From Lachnospiraceae bacterium (GTDB taxonomy: Bacteria; Bacillota; Clostridia; Lachnospirales; Lachnospiraceae), in assembly GCA_017433725.1 (NCBI GenBank), contig JAFRGQ010000041.1, positions 1-64,000 of the forward strand: a DNA stretch of 64,000 nucleotides, in the 5' to 3' direction. A program made the translations under genes and the position numbers. The notes under the pieces were generated by a model that saw only the letters and a list, made by a program, of their open reading frames with translations, made no database searches and was not told the origin of the DNA. Numbering within the stretch: the stretch's first letter is position 1; every line of letters begins with the position of its first letter. Shown piece by piece: positions 52,044 through 61,081 of the stretch.

Positions 52044-53612
52044 TTATAACAGGGGCGCTGCCACTCGAAGGAGCAGCTGGCCAAATCGAAGGACGGCAGA
52101 CCGGCCGCTTCGATATGTCTCCGTAACTTCCGTACTCTTGGCAAATATATCCTCGAAATCATCTCTGATCGCCAGAACCGCGTCAGACTCGACCATCAGG
52201 CAGCCGCACTCAAAATGATGATACAGGCTTCTGTAATCCATATTAATTGTTCCGCACGTGGCAATTATATCATCCGATACACTCATCTTCGCATGGCAGA
52301 ATCCGGGAGTGTATTCGAAAATTCGTACTCCGCTCATCGCCAGGTGACTGTAGTAAGATCTCGTGATCTTGTAAATCAGGGGTTTATCCGGAATACCCGG
52401 CGTGACAATTCTTACATCGACTCCCCGCTTCGCCGCAAGCCCCAGCGTGCGGTTCATCTCGTCTGTAATAATAAGGTACGGAGTAATAATATACAGATAC
52501 TTCTTCGCCCGGTTCGCCATACTCATATAGACATCCTCACCGACCGGGAGCTTATCCATCGGGCTGTCCGCATAGAACTGAACGTATCCGTCGACTCTCT
52601 CCTGCCTGTCTGCTGCCGGGAAGAAAGTCCCGTAATGCGTGTCGTCCTTATCATTATCCCGAACAGCATTCCACATGGACAGGAAAGTGGCAGTCAGGGC
52701 CCTGACGGCTTCACCTTCTATGCGAATGCCCGTATCCTTCCAGTATCCGTAAGGCGAAGTGACGTTGAAATACTCGTTGGCCATATTGTAACCGCCGGTA
52801 TAGCCGATTTTTCCGTCGATAATGGTCATCTTCCTGTGGTCTCTGTTGTTAAGGAAAAAGTTCAGAAACGGCGTCATCGGATTAAAGACACGGCACTTGA
52901 TTCCCCGTTTTTCAAGGCTCTTGACAAAGTCAACATTGATAAAACCGATACTGCCCACATCATCATAGAATACTCTGACGTCAAGACCTTCCGCGGCTTT
53001 TTCCGCAAGTATATCTTCCACGCCCTTCCAGCTCTCGGCGTTTTCAATGGCAAAGTATTCCATAAAGATGAATTTCTTCGCCTCTCGCATATCTTTCTTC
53101 TGTGACTCAAGGCCATCGGAAGCATCTGCGAAATAGTCTACTTTTGAATTGTGATAAACCGGATATTTACTCTCCCTGAATATATACCTGCTGACTCCGC
53201 TGCAGGAAGGGTGGGTCATAGCGAGTTCATCTGACACTTCATTATTCTGGACGAGAAACGGCATGAGCTGCCGGTCTTCATTTTCATACCGTTCTTTCAT
53301 CTTTTTTGTCGATCCGGCCAGACCGATCATAAGATACAGCGCAACGCCGATAGGCGGGGCGAGCAGAATCAGAATGATCCAGGGGATCTTGAGGGACGGC
53401 GGGCTGTCCTGACTGTAGAGTGCAAGCACCAGGAGTAATCCCAGGATTCGAATGACGACAGAGACGATCTCGGCGTATTGGTCAAGGCCTGACTGTATCA
53501 GACCTACAATAAAAAGTATTTCAAGGCAGAATGCGATTATAACAAAGATAACTCGAAACACTCCGTTCCTTGTAGAAGCCTTTTTCTCCACTGTTTTTTT
53601 ACCGGAAGACAT
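52044..53612 (-). CDS. cls: Cardiolipin synthase
   Basis: A 522-residue phospholipase-D-type enzyme from the ATG at 53612. Two or three N-terminal membrane helices (about 15-95); first HKD motif in NNRDHRKMTIIDGKIGYTGG near 233, second in CHAKMSVSDDIIATCGTINMDYRS near 400. It joins two phosphatidylglycerols into cardiolipin in the membrane. The ATG at 53612 has AAGGAG about 10 bases before it; the in-frame ATG at 53633 has none. Transcribed alone, with its own terminator. Confidence 0.92.
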   Translation of the reverse strand: MSSGKKTVEKKASTRNGVFRVIFVIIAFCLEILFIVGLIQSGLDQYAEIVSVVIRILGLLLVLALYSQDSPPSLKIPWIILILLAPPIGVALYLMIGLAGSTKKMKERYENEDRQLMPFLVQNNEVSDELAMTHPSCSGVSRYIFRESKYPVYHNSKVDYFADASDGLESQKKDMREAKKFIFMEYFAIENAESWKGVEDILAEKAAEGLDVRVFYDDVGSIGFINVDFVKSLEKRGIKCRVFNPMTPFLNFFLNNRDHRKMTIIDGKIGYTGGYNMANEYFNVTSPYGYWKDTGIRIEGEAVRALTATFLSMWNAVRDNDKDDTHYGTFFPAADRQERVDGYVQFYADSPMDKLPVGEDVYMSMANRAKKYLYIITPYLIITDEMNRTLGLAAKRGVDVRIVTPGIPDKPLIYKITRSYYSHLAMSGVRIFEYTPGFCHAKMSVSDDIIATCGTINMDYRSLYHHFECGCLMVESDAVLAIRDDFEDIFAKSTEVTETYRSGRSAVLRFGQLLLRVAAPLL

Positions 53613-53751
53613 CTTTAAGTAACTCCTTTCCATTCACACAAAAGTCGGTATTCATGAGCTGACGTATTTCGTGGCAGATGCCTCATGCGTAATACCATCC
53701 AGATTTCATGCTTACTAATTATACCGAAAAATTGCGTCTTTTCAGCATTAT

Positions 53752-54669
53752 TTACGGAAGTCTGTTTCCGGCTGCTTTATAGAGATCATACCACTGCTTC
53801 CTTGTCAGCGTAATATCTGCTGCTTTTGCCGCACTGACTATGCGGTCCGGCTTAGTCGTTCCGGTATTGACCAACATCTTACCGGGATAGCGCAAAATCC
53901 ATGCATAGGCTATTGTGTCGGCGGATACATGATACTCGTCCGCCAGTGCATTCAGCATATCGTTTAATTCTGAATAATCCGGATGGCCGAGGAATACGCC
54001 TCCGAAATACCCTATCTGAAGCGGAGACCATACCTGCACGACCATATCTTTTCTGCGGCAGTACTCGAGTGTCCCTCCGTCACGCATTATGGCAGGATCA
54101 TCTTCCATGTCCACGTTCAGTCCCGCATCGATCAGAGGCGTGTGCACTATACTCATCTGTAGCTGATTTGACCAAAGATCGGCAGTCACTTTGGACTTCA
54201 AAAGTTCCACCTGGAACGGATTATGATTGGAAACACCGAAATACCTGACTTTTCCGGATTTGTATAACTGCGAAAAAGCTTCTTCGACTTCTTCCGGTTC
54301 CATCAGTGCATCAGGCCTGTGCAGTAGAAGAGAATCGATATGGTCTGTTCTGAGTCTTTTAAGGATGCCGTCAACCGAATTCAGGATATGCTCTTTTGAA
54401 AAATCAAAATAGCCGTTTCTTATCCCGCATTTGCTCTGGATAAACATCTTATCTCTCAGTTCCGACTGCTTTTCGAGAAGATCGCCGAACACTTCCTCAC
54501 TCTTCCCACCGCCGTAAATATCGGCGTGGTCAAAGAAATTAATGCCGTTATCCAGAGCTGTGTGGACAAATGTGTCGACTTCGGAAGGATTCATTCCGGC
54601 GATGCGCATTGTACCGATGCCGATGACGGAAACAGGATTCTCGCTTCCTCTGATATTAATATACTTCAT
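53752..54669 (-). CDS. Aldo/keto reductase
   Basis: A 305-residue NADPH-dependent aldo/keto reductase from the ATG at 54669 (AGGGGG upstream). Catalytic tetrad: Asp and Tyr in INFFDHADIYGGG, Lys in FIQSKCGI, His in SLLLHRPDAL. The cofactor region is PGKMLVNTGTTKPDRI. Similar to YdhF/general stress type reductases. Substrate unknown; no operon partner. Confidence 0.88.
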   Translation of the reverse strand: MKYINIRGSENPVSVIGIGTMRIAGMNPSEVDTFVHTALDNGINFFDHADIYGGGKSEEVFGDLLEKQSELRDKMFIQSKCGIRNGYFDFSKEHILNSVDGILKRLRTDHIDSLLLHRPDALMEPEEVEEAFSQLYKSGKVRYFGVSNHNPFQVELLKSKVTADLWSNQLQMSIVHTPLIDAGLNVDMEDDPAIMRDGGTLEYCRRKDMVVQVWSPLQIGYFGGVFLGHPDYSELNDMLNALADEYHVSADTIAYAWILRYPGKMLVNTGTTKPDRIVSAAKAADITLTRKQWYDLYKAAGNRLP

Positions 54670-55014
54670 ACAAAAACCCCCTGTCTGAAAAGCAAATATC
54701 TGATTGATCTGCAGCGATAACGACATGCACCGCTGCACTGTCTGCATCTATACACAGTATATTGGGAAATTAAGCAAAATTCAACGTATTGCAGCCGAAA
54801 GATACTGAAACCTGACAGAGTATTCGGCTGCGACGATGACTTAATAAGGTTTTATTCAACAGAATCTGCTCTACACTCAAGGCATCTCACCGGATTGGTA
54901 CATTTTCAAAGAGTTCTCCCGAAACTTTGCGGATTTTTGTCGGGATAAATGATATACTAAAAGCACGGTTTTCCAACAATGTTCGCAATATCTATTTCAT
55001 AACGGAGATTTACT

Positions 55015-58000
55015 GTGATAAATAAAAAACGGAGTATCGATAAATTCTGTATCTGTCCGATACTGTTTATCCTTCTGATTTTTCTGACTTCCTCTACCTG
55101 CTTCGCCATGAAATCCGTGGCGGGAGTGAATGCTTCCGGCGGAAAGAACCGCTCGCTCACCGTAGACCCTACCGGATCCGTTGAGGGATATTCGGCTGTC
55201 CTCTATAACAATACCAACGGGCTTCCCACTTCGGAAGCCAACGCCATAGCCGAGACGAGCGAGGGGTTTATCTGGATCGGCAGTTATGGCGGTCTGATCC
55301 GATATGACGGGAACTCCTTTGTCCGTCTTGACTCCACCACGGGCGTCGCCAGCGTTGTGTTCCTGTATACTGACAGCAAAGATCGTCTCTGGATCGGAAC
55401 AAATGACAGCGGCGTTTCCATGATGTACCGGGACGAGCTCATCAAATGGGGGAAAGCCGAGGGTCTCAAATCATCTTATGTCTATTCGATCGCGGAAGAC
55501 CGGAAAGGGAACATGTACATCGCGACCAATGAAGGCCTCATGGTCATAGACCCTTCCATGGAGCTCCGCTCTTTCGGAGATCCCCGGGTGGATGACGCTT
55601 ATATACGCTCTCTGCGGAAGAGCAACGACGGATACATCTACGGCATTGACGTGAGCGGAAATATCTTCACGATACTGGATGGGAAAATCGACTTTTACCT
55701 GGACTCCGAAACATCTCCGGTCAAGGGCATCATGAGTATACTCCCCGATCCGGATAACCTCGGCTACGTATACCTCGGAACCGAGACCTCCCAGGTCTAT
55801 TACGGAAATCTGAAGACCGGCCTCAGCGAGATGGAAACATATGATATCTCCCCCATCACATATGTGGAGAATTTCGAGAAAATCGACGGGAAGCTCTGGA
55901 TCTGCGGCGGAAACGGTATCGGCACCGTTGAGAACGGTGATTTTCATAAACTGAATAATGTCCCAATGAATAATTCCGTCGGACATGCAATGACTGATTA
56001 TGAAGGAAATCTCTGGTTCACGTCTACCCGCCAGGGCGTTATGAAAATTACTCCGAATCAGTTCTCAAACCTGTATGAGCGATACGGCCTGCCTGAAAAC
56101 GTTGCCAACAGCACATGTCTTTACAATGACATGCTTTTCATCGGAACGGATAACGGCCTGACTGTTCTGGATAACGACGGGACAGTATCGGAAATTCCCC
56201 TGACAAAGGTCGAGACTGTTTCAGGCGTTCCGATCGAGGGGACAGATTTGATCGAGCTCCTTGACGGATGCCGAATACGCTCTGTTATATGCGACTCGCA
56301 GAACCGCCTCTGGTTATCTTCCTGGAGAAAAATAGGGCTCTTATGTTATGACGGCAAGAAAGTTACAGTCTTCACCGAGGAAGACGGTCTCCTGTCCGAT
56401 CGTATCAGAACAGTCTGCGAGAGGCAGGACGGTTCTCTTTTAGCGGTCAGTACAGGCGGCGTCAGTATCATTGAAGGAGACCGTATTACGAAAAGCTACG
56501 GGGAAAAAGACGGCATCGTAAATGCAGAGAGCCTGACTGCAGCCGAGGGGAAGGACGGAGATATTATCCTCGGCACGGACGGCGGCGGCCTGTATATCAT
56601 CTCTGAAGACGGCGTGCGCAATCTCAATATCGAAGACGGTCTCTCATCGGAAATCATTATGCGCATAAAAAGAGATCCCATCAGAGATCTTTACTGGATC
56701 GTTACAAGTAATTCTATCGCCTATATGACGGCTGATTATAAAATTACTACGATCACTAATTTCCCGTATTCGAATAACTTCGATATTTATGAGAACAGCG
56801 TCGGGGATCTCTGGGTCTTCAGCAGCAACGGAATTTATGTTACGCCTGCAAAAGAAATGCTGGACAACAAAAATCTGAACCCTGTTTACTACGGTATTTC
56901 CAACGGACTCCCATGCATTCCGACCGCGAATTCTTACAGCTATCTTGATGATAACGGAGATCTGTACATAGCCGGAAGCACCGGCGTCGGAAAAGTCAAT
57001 ATCGAAGACACTCATGGGAACGTCAACACGCTGAAGGTTGCGGTACCCTATATAGACGCCGACGGCGTTCGGATGTATCCGGATAATTCCGGAAAATTTA
57101 CAATATCATCCCATGTACGCAGACTGACAATTTACAGCTTCGTCTATAATTATTCACTGAGCAATCCTCTGGTATCATATCAGCTCAGCGGCTTTGACAA
57201 GAAGAGCATCACAGTGAACCGCAGCGAACTGGTGCCGATCGATTATACGAATCTCCCCGGCGGAACTTACTATTTTACTGTCAAGCTCATGGACGCTATG
57301 GGAAGGGGAAACAGATCATTTGCCATAGAAATCACGAAGGAAAAAGCATTTTACGAGTATCCGTGGTTCTATGCACTCGTTGGTCTCTTAGTGATTGCCT
57401 GTGTCGTGGCAGGCGTGAGAATGTATGTTGCCAGAAGAATGCATATTCTTGAGCTGAAACATCAGGCTGAAGCCGAGCGGGAGCGTCTTGTTACTGAACT
57501 CAAGATGGCGACACAGATCCAGGAAAGCATGCTGCCCAATACCTTCCCCGCTTATCCTGATCGCCACGAATTCGATATATACGCATCGATGGAACCGGCC
57601 AGAGAAGTAGGCGGCGACTTCTATGATTTCTTTATGATCGATGAAGACCATCTCGGAATCGTAATAGCGGATGTCAGCGGAAAAGGCGTACCTGCATCTC
57701 TCTTTATGATGAGAGCGAAAACAATCGTCCAGAGCTATGCGATGCTCGGCATAACGGCGGGAGAGATCCTCCGCCGGACAAATGAGAGTCTCTGCAACAA
57801 TAATATGATGGAAATGTTCGTGACCGCCTGGGTAGGCGTCCTCGAAATCAGCACGGGAATTATTACAGCTGCAAATGCAGGGCACGAATATCCGGTAATC
57901 TACAGAGCTGCGGATAATACGTTTACCATGCTGAAAGACAAGCATGGATTCGTCATGGGCGGTATGGAAGGGATGTTCTACAGGGAGTATAAAATAGAGC

Positions 58001-58248
58001 TTCACCCGGGTGACAAGCTCTTCCTCTACACAGACGGAGTTCCGGAAGCTACCGACAGTCACAATGAGCTCTTCGGAATGAACCGAATGCTGGAGGCGCT
58101 GAACGGCAAGAAGGGCGTTGTGCCCAAGGATGTCCTCGGCAATGTCCGGGAAGCTGTCACGGTGTTCGTCGGCTCCGCAGAACAGTTCGATGATCTGACG
58201 ATGCTATGTCTGGAGTATCGCGGGGCGAACACCTCTGCAGAAAACTGA
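55015..58248 (+). CDS. Membrane sensor: beta-propeller repeats, Y_Y_Y domain and SpoIIE-type PP2C phosphatase
   Basis: A 1077-residue protein with a GTG start (GGAG 8 bases before). Signal-like helix at about 10-31; residues 50-690 are two-component-regulator propeller repeats (for example LPTSEANAIAETSEGFIWIGSYGGLIRYDG, DSKDRLWIGTNDSGV, DRKGNMYIATNEGL); about 700-775 a Y_Y_Y domain; membrane helix at about 782-806 (WFYALVGLLVIACVVAGV); a coiled coil; then SpoIIE phosphatase (about 840-1070) with REVGGDFYDFF, IADVSGKGVPASLFM and FLYTDGVPEATD carrying the metal Asp residues. Most propeller sensors end in a histidine kinase; this one would instead dephosphorylate a Ser/Thr protein, such as an anti-anti-sigma factor. 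No RsbV/RsbW gene is adjacent. Confidence 0.9.
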   Translation: MINKKRSIDKFCICPILFILLIFLTSSTCFAMKSVAGVNASGGKNRSLTVDPTGSVEGYSAVLYNNTNGLPTSEANAIAETSEGFIWIGSYGGLIRYDGNSFVRLDSTTGVASVVFLYTDSKDRLWIGTNDSGVSMMYRDELIKWGKAEGLKSSYVYSIAEDRKGNMYIATNEGLMVIDPSMELRSFGDPRVDDAYIRSLRKSNDGYIYGIDVSGNIFTILDGKIDFYLDSETSPVKGIMSILPDPDNLGYVYLGTETSQVYYGNLKTGLSEMETYDISPITYVENFEKIDGKLWICGGNGIGTVENGDFHKLNNVPMNNSVGHAMTDYEGNLWFTSTRQGVMKITPNQFSNLYERYGLPENVANSTCLYNDMLFIGTDNGLTVLDNDGTVSEIPLTKVETVSGVPIEGTDLIELLDGCRIRSVICDSQNRLWLSSWRKIGLLCYDGKKVTVFTEEDGLLSDRIRTVCERQDGSLLAVSTGGVSIIEGDRITKSYGEKDGIVNAESLTAAEGKDGDIILGTDGGGLYIISEDGVRNLNIEDGLSSEIIMRIKRDPIRDLYWIVTSNSIAYMTADYKITTITNFPYSNNFDIYENSVGDLWVFSSNGIYVTPAKEMLDNKNLNPVYYGISNGLPCIPTANSYSYLDDNGDLYIAGSTGVGKVNIEDTHGNVNTLKVAVPYIDADGVRMYPDNSGKFTISSHVRRLTIYSFVYNYSLSNPLVSYQLSGFDKKSITVNRSELVPIDYTNLPGGTYYFTVKLMDAMGRGNRSFAIEITKEKAFYEYPWFYALVGLLVIACVVAGVRMYVARRMHILELKHQAEAERERLVTELKMATQIQESMLPNTFPAYPDRHEFDIYASMEPAREVGGDFYDFFMIDEDHLGIVIADVSGKGVPASLFMMRAKTIVQSYAMLGITAGEILRRTNESLCNNNMMEMFVTAWVGVLEISTGIITAANAGHEYPVIYRAADNTFTMLKDKHGFVMGGMEGMFYREYKIELHPGDKLFLYTDGVPEATDSHNELFGMNRMLEALNGKKGVVPKDVLGNVREAVTVFVGSAEQFDDLTMLCLEYRGANTSAEN

Positions 58249-58387
58249 ACCGTAATCTGACATAATTCATATCTCATTTACTTGCAAGGTCAGTCACATG
58301 ATTCGGAACAACAGTATCTGACATACATAAAGCACGATTTCTTTGCAAGATCTTGCACAAGAGTCAGATCAGTGTCTTCAACAGAAA

Positions 58388-58455
58388 AAAACCACCACTT
58401 CCTGTAGCAGACGTATGCATAAAGCATCTGTTGCAGAAAGTGGTGGTTATTCTTT
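58388..58455. terminator. Bidirectional terminator between the phosphatase and GGDEF genes
   Basis: AACCACCACTT and AAGTGGTGGTT (58390-58400, 58438-58448) frame a long imperfect stem; A-run on the left and TTATTCTTT on the right serve both strands. Confidence 0.8.
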
Positions 58456-58494
58456 ACTCACATATGTAGTTTTCATCCCGCATGCGGCGGTCGG

Positions 58495-58521
58495 TTCATT
58501 TTCTCATACTGACAAACGCAT
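58495..58521 (-). repeat. Degenerate copy of the 3' end of the GGDEF gene
   Basis: 25 of 27 bases match 58566-58592, the last codons and stop of the GGDEF gene (SMRK then TGA). The copy lies 71 bases beyond the true stop. Confidence 0.75.
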
Positions 58522-58566
58522 TATGAATTATGCGGGCTTTGCATGAAAAGGAGGTACAGCAGCGCT

Positions 58567-59517
58567 TCATTTTCTCATACTGAAAATCGCATCCTCCAAA
58601 TCAAGCAGGTACACGTAATACACCGGTCCGAATGTCGGGTCCATCACGAGATGACCAAAGTCATCCACCGTCTTGACCGTTCCGTCCTTGCATATGATCC
58701 TGTAACGTACATAGTCCATCCGGTTCTCATTTTCCGGTGACTCGAACTGCTGCACCGCGATCTCTTTCTCCGATTCCTCAAGATCATCCGGATGAACGAT
58801 CCCTCGGAAGCTGTTTCCGACATAGTTGCGGAATTCTTTTACGGTCTTGCACTTGAACATCTTAGCCAGTGATTCGCTCGCATAAAGGATTTTCTCATCA
58901 CCCTGAGCCTCGTACACGAAAAATCCACCCGGCATGCCTTTGGCAAATTCCTCAAGAGCGAACATGAACTGATCTCTGTGAGGCACTTCCATACCATTTT
59001 TATAGAAGCGGTATCTGCCGCGGCCCTCATATTTCGAATTGTAAAGCGCTATATCCGCGCTTTTCATCAAATCATTAAAATCACTGCCGTGATCCGGCGT
59101 CATGGAGACACCTACTGAGAAGGTGAACGGCATATTGATGTCGCTCATTGCATTTGCATGCTTCAGAGAATTCTGGAATTCGTCAAGACGCAACCGAACC
59201 TCCATCTCGGAAGTATTGGTGTAAAAGACGACGAACTCATCTCCTCCCAGGCGGAACACAATCCCCTTGTCCGAGAAACGGCGGAGAATCTCCTGCCCGC
59301 TCTGAGCTATGACATGGTCTCCGACGAGATGTCCGTAACTGTCGTTGATTTTCTTAAAGTGATCTCCGTCAAAGAGCATGAATGCACAAACCTCATCGGG
59401 ATGCGCTGTCAGATAATCGTTGATTCGCTTTACACCGCCTCTTCGGTTCAGAAGACCGGTGATCGTATCTTCCTCAGAGAGTCTGGATAGATGGGCTATC
59501 AGTTTTTCATGTTCCAT
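58567..59517 (-). CDS. GGDEF-PAS diguanylate cyclase
   Basis: A 316-residue protein from the ATG at 59517 (AAGGAGG 6 bases before). GGDEF comes first (about 10-165): TGLLNRRGG, LFDGDHFKKINDSYGH, FRLGGDEFVVFY with an intact GGDEF active site, which makes cyclic di-GMP from two GTP. A PAS-like domain follows (about 180-310, VYEAQGDEKILYASESLAKMFKCK and GIVHPDDLEESEKEI). No membrane segment, so it is cytoplasmic. GGDEF before PAS is the less usual order. The end of the gene is repeated downstream. Confidence 0.88.
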   Translation of the reverse strand: MEHEKLIAHLSRLSEEDTITGLLNRRGGVKRINDYLTAHPDEVCAFMLFDGDHFKKINDSYGHLVGDHVIAQSGQEILRRFSDKGIVFRLGGDEFVVFYTNTSEMEVRLRLDEFQNSLKHANAMSDINMPFTFSVGVSMTPDHGSDFNDLMKSADIALYNSKYEGRGRYRFYKNGMEVPHRDQFMFALEEFAKGMPGGFFVYEAQGDEKILYASESLAKMFKCKTVKEFRNYVGNSFRGIVHPDDLEESEKEIAVQQFESPENENRMDYVRYRIICKDGTVKTVDDFGHLVMDPTFGPVYYVYLLDLEDAIFSMRK

Positions 59518-59738
59518 AAGCGGCCTCCTTTCAGAAAACACAGCCGACGTTTTCATAGAGTATACCACATAATTGTCTAAAAGGTGAATATTTGTCAGAT
59601 TTTTTTTCTAAAAATCTGAAATTTGAAGGCTGTGTCCACATGTCCGCAGTTATGTCAAGTTTTTCATATACCATAATCGAAAGGCGCTGCTCTTCCATGT
59701 AGTCTCCGGATAACAGAATCATAAGATGTCATCCTTCT

Positions 59739-60362
59739 CTACTCTGTGTCACGGACAACATAATCAAAAAGTTCTATACTTGAGAACCCCATTTCTCTAA
59801 GGATCTGTGCGCTCTTCGCCTGATCCTCCGGTGTATTATAGCCCGGTATAAGCGGCACACGGACTCGGACTCGTTCAGGACCGCAGGAATCCAGCAGAAG
59901 CTTCAGATTTTCTTCCATCAGCTTCTCTTCCCCGCCTGTATATCGGTGATAAATATCCGGATTCATATCCTTACAATCCACCATGAAATAATCGATCGCA
60001 TCGCACGCACAGCGAATGTTTTCCCTCGGAACAGCAAGGCTGGTCTCCGCATAAATATGCCATTCCGAAGGGCAGAGACTTCGGAACTCTTTGATGAAAA
60101 AAGCATGAAGGAGCGACTCCCCGCCACCGAAGGTCACACCCCCGCCGGTCGCGCGGAAATACAAGTCATCTATACTGACCCTCTCATACAGTTCCGCTGC
60201 GGTCACATGCTCCACCGGGGCTTTAGCAAGCGGTTTCTTGTTTATACAATAATGGCAGGAAAGCGGACACCCGCCTCCTGCCACAAGTGTTGTCACACCT
60301 TCACCGTCTGTTTCCATCCTGAGCCTGTCAAGACCGATCAAAGGATAACGCAGCTCGTTCAT
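59739..60362 (-). CDS. Radical SAM protein of the glycyl-radical activase/NrdG type
   Basis: A 207-residue radical SAM enzyme. The cluster motif is C32 PLS C36 HY C39; FGGGES-type SAM site (GGGVTFGGGESLL) near 75; YAETSLAVPREN and DYFMVDCKDMNPDIYHRYTG follow; RVPLIPGYNTPEDQ near 175. It resembles the small activating enzymes of glycyl radical proteins, but no glycyl radical enzyme gene is adjacent. It lies 88 bases after a small Cys-rich membrane protein gene on the same strand (60451-60933), which may be its partner or substrate (inference). GGAGGAG precedes the ATG. Confidence 0.83.
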   Translation of the reverse strand: MNELRYPLIGLDRLRMETDGEGVTTLVAGGGCPLSCHYCINKKPLAKAPVEHVTAAELYERVSIDDLYFRATGGGVTFGGGESLLHAFFIKEFRSLCPSEWHIYAETSLAVPRENIRCACDAIDYFMVDCKDMNPDIYHRYTGGEEKLMEENLKLLLDSCGPERVRVRVPLIPGYNTPEDQAKSAQILREMGFSSIELFDYVVRDTE

Positions 60363-60450
60363 AATTTGCTCCTCCAGGGTCAGGCGACCCTGCTTGCACG
60401 GTCATCTGACCCGCCAATCATAGTTTGAAAGTTTACTTTCAAACTTCTCC

Positions 60451-60933
60451 TCACGAAGGCTGAGAGGAAGTGTCACACTCCTCCTCAGACATAGGGTATT
60501 CTCCCTCCGTCACAAAAATCTCATCCGAATAATCATCATCGTTGCTTTCATCAATATACGCCACCTCACCGTCCAGGAAAACGATGTCCGAATTCGGGTC
60601 CGGAGTCGGAGTCGGTTTATCGACAACGGCAGCTCCGGAAAGATCATTCTGTGCTTCCACTTCTACTTTTTCGACTGTCTTTTCTGTGGGGGAACATCCG
60701 GCTGCTGCCAGAGACATTCCGACGCACAGCGCAGCAACACTCACACGCTTTCCGAGAGATCTGCGGCGGGCAAGTTCTCGTTCGAGATACTGAAGTTCAC
60801 TCTCACAACGAGGGCAAGTGCCCTTGCACTCCCCTTGATATCCGCACTCGCGAGTTACATATGGAATGTCGTTTTCATCAGCGATACGCTGGCGGATTTC
60901 TTTCAGAATCTTACATTTCTGCTTTCCTCTCAT
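60451..60933 (-). CDS. Small Cys-rich protein with internal lipobox-like membrane segment
   Basis: A 160-residue protein of unrecognised function. Residues 1-60 are basic and Cys-rich: C7, then C30 x5 C36 x3 C40 xx C43 in the string ECGYQGECKGTCPRCE, a metal or Fe-S site candidate. After RRRSLGKR a hydrophobic segment (63-79) ends in LAAAGC with Cys80, a lipobox-like site placed far from the N-terminus. The remaining 80 residues are acidic, with TPTPDP. If the site is cut, the Cys-rich head would be released inside and an acidic lipoprotein tail left outside. AAGGAG precedes the ATG. The radical SAM gene follows at 88 bases. Confidence 0.72.
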   Translation of the reverse strand: MRGKQKCKILKEIRQRIADENDIPYVTRECGYQGECKGTCPRCESELQYLERELARRRSLGKRVSVAALCVGMSLAAAGCSPTEKTVEKVEVEAQNDLSGAAVVDKPTPTPDPNSDIVFLDGEVAYIDESNDDDYSDEIFVTEGEYPMSEEECDTSSQPS

Positions 60934-61013
60934 GATTCTGCTCCTTTCATCTCTAAGCTGGAATTCTCACATGTAAACACTACAGGTTTCATGCCCTATC
61001 AGGCATAATATCG

Positions 61014-61081
61014 GCGCATCACACAAACGCTTTTTGCGCGTCACATCGGCAACAAATACTCTTTCTGCGCATCACACAAAC
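61014..61081. repeat. Tandem near-copies of the SH3-protein gene 3' end
   Basis: GCGCATCACACAAAC occurs at 61014-61028 and 61067-61081, with a third partial form (GCGCGTCACA) at 61036-61045. The second copy includes the stop codon of the gene ending at 61072. Confidence 0.65.
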
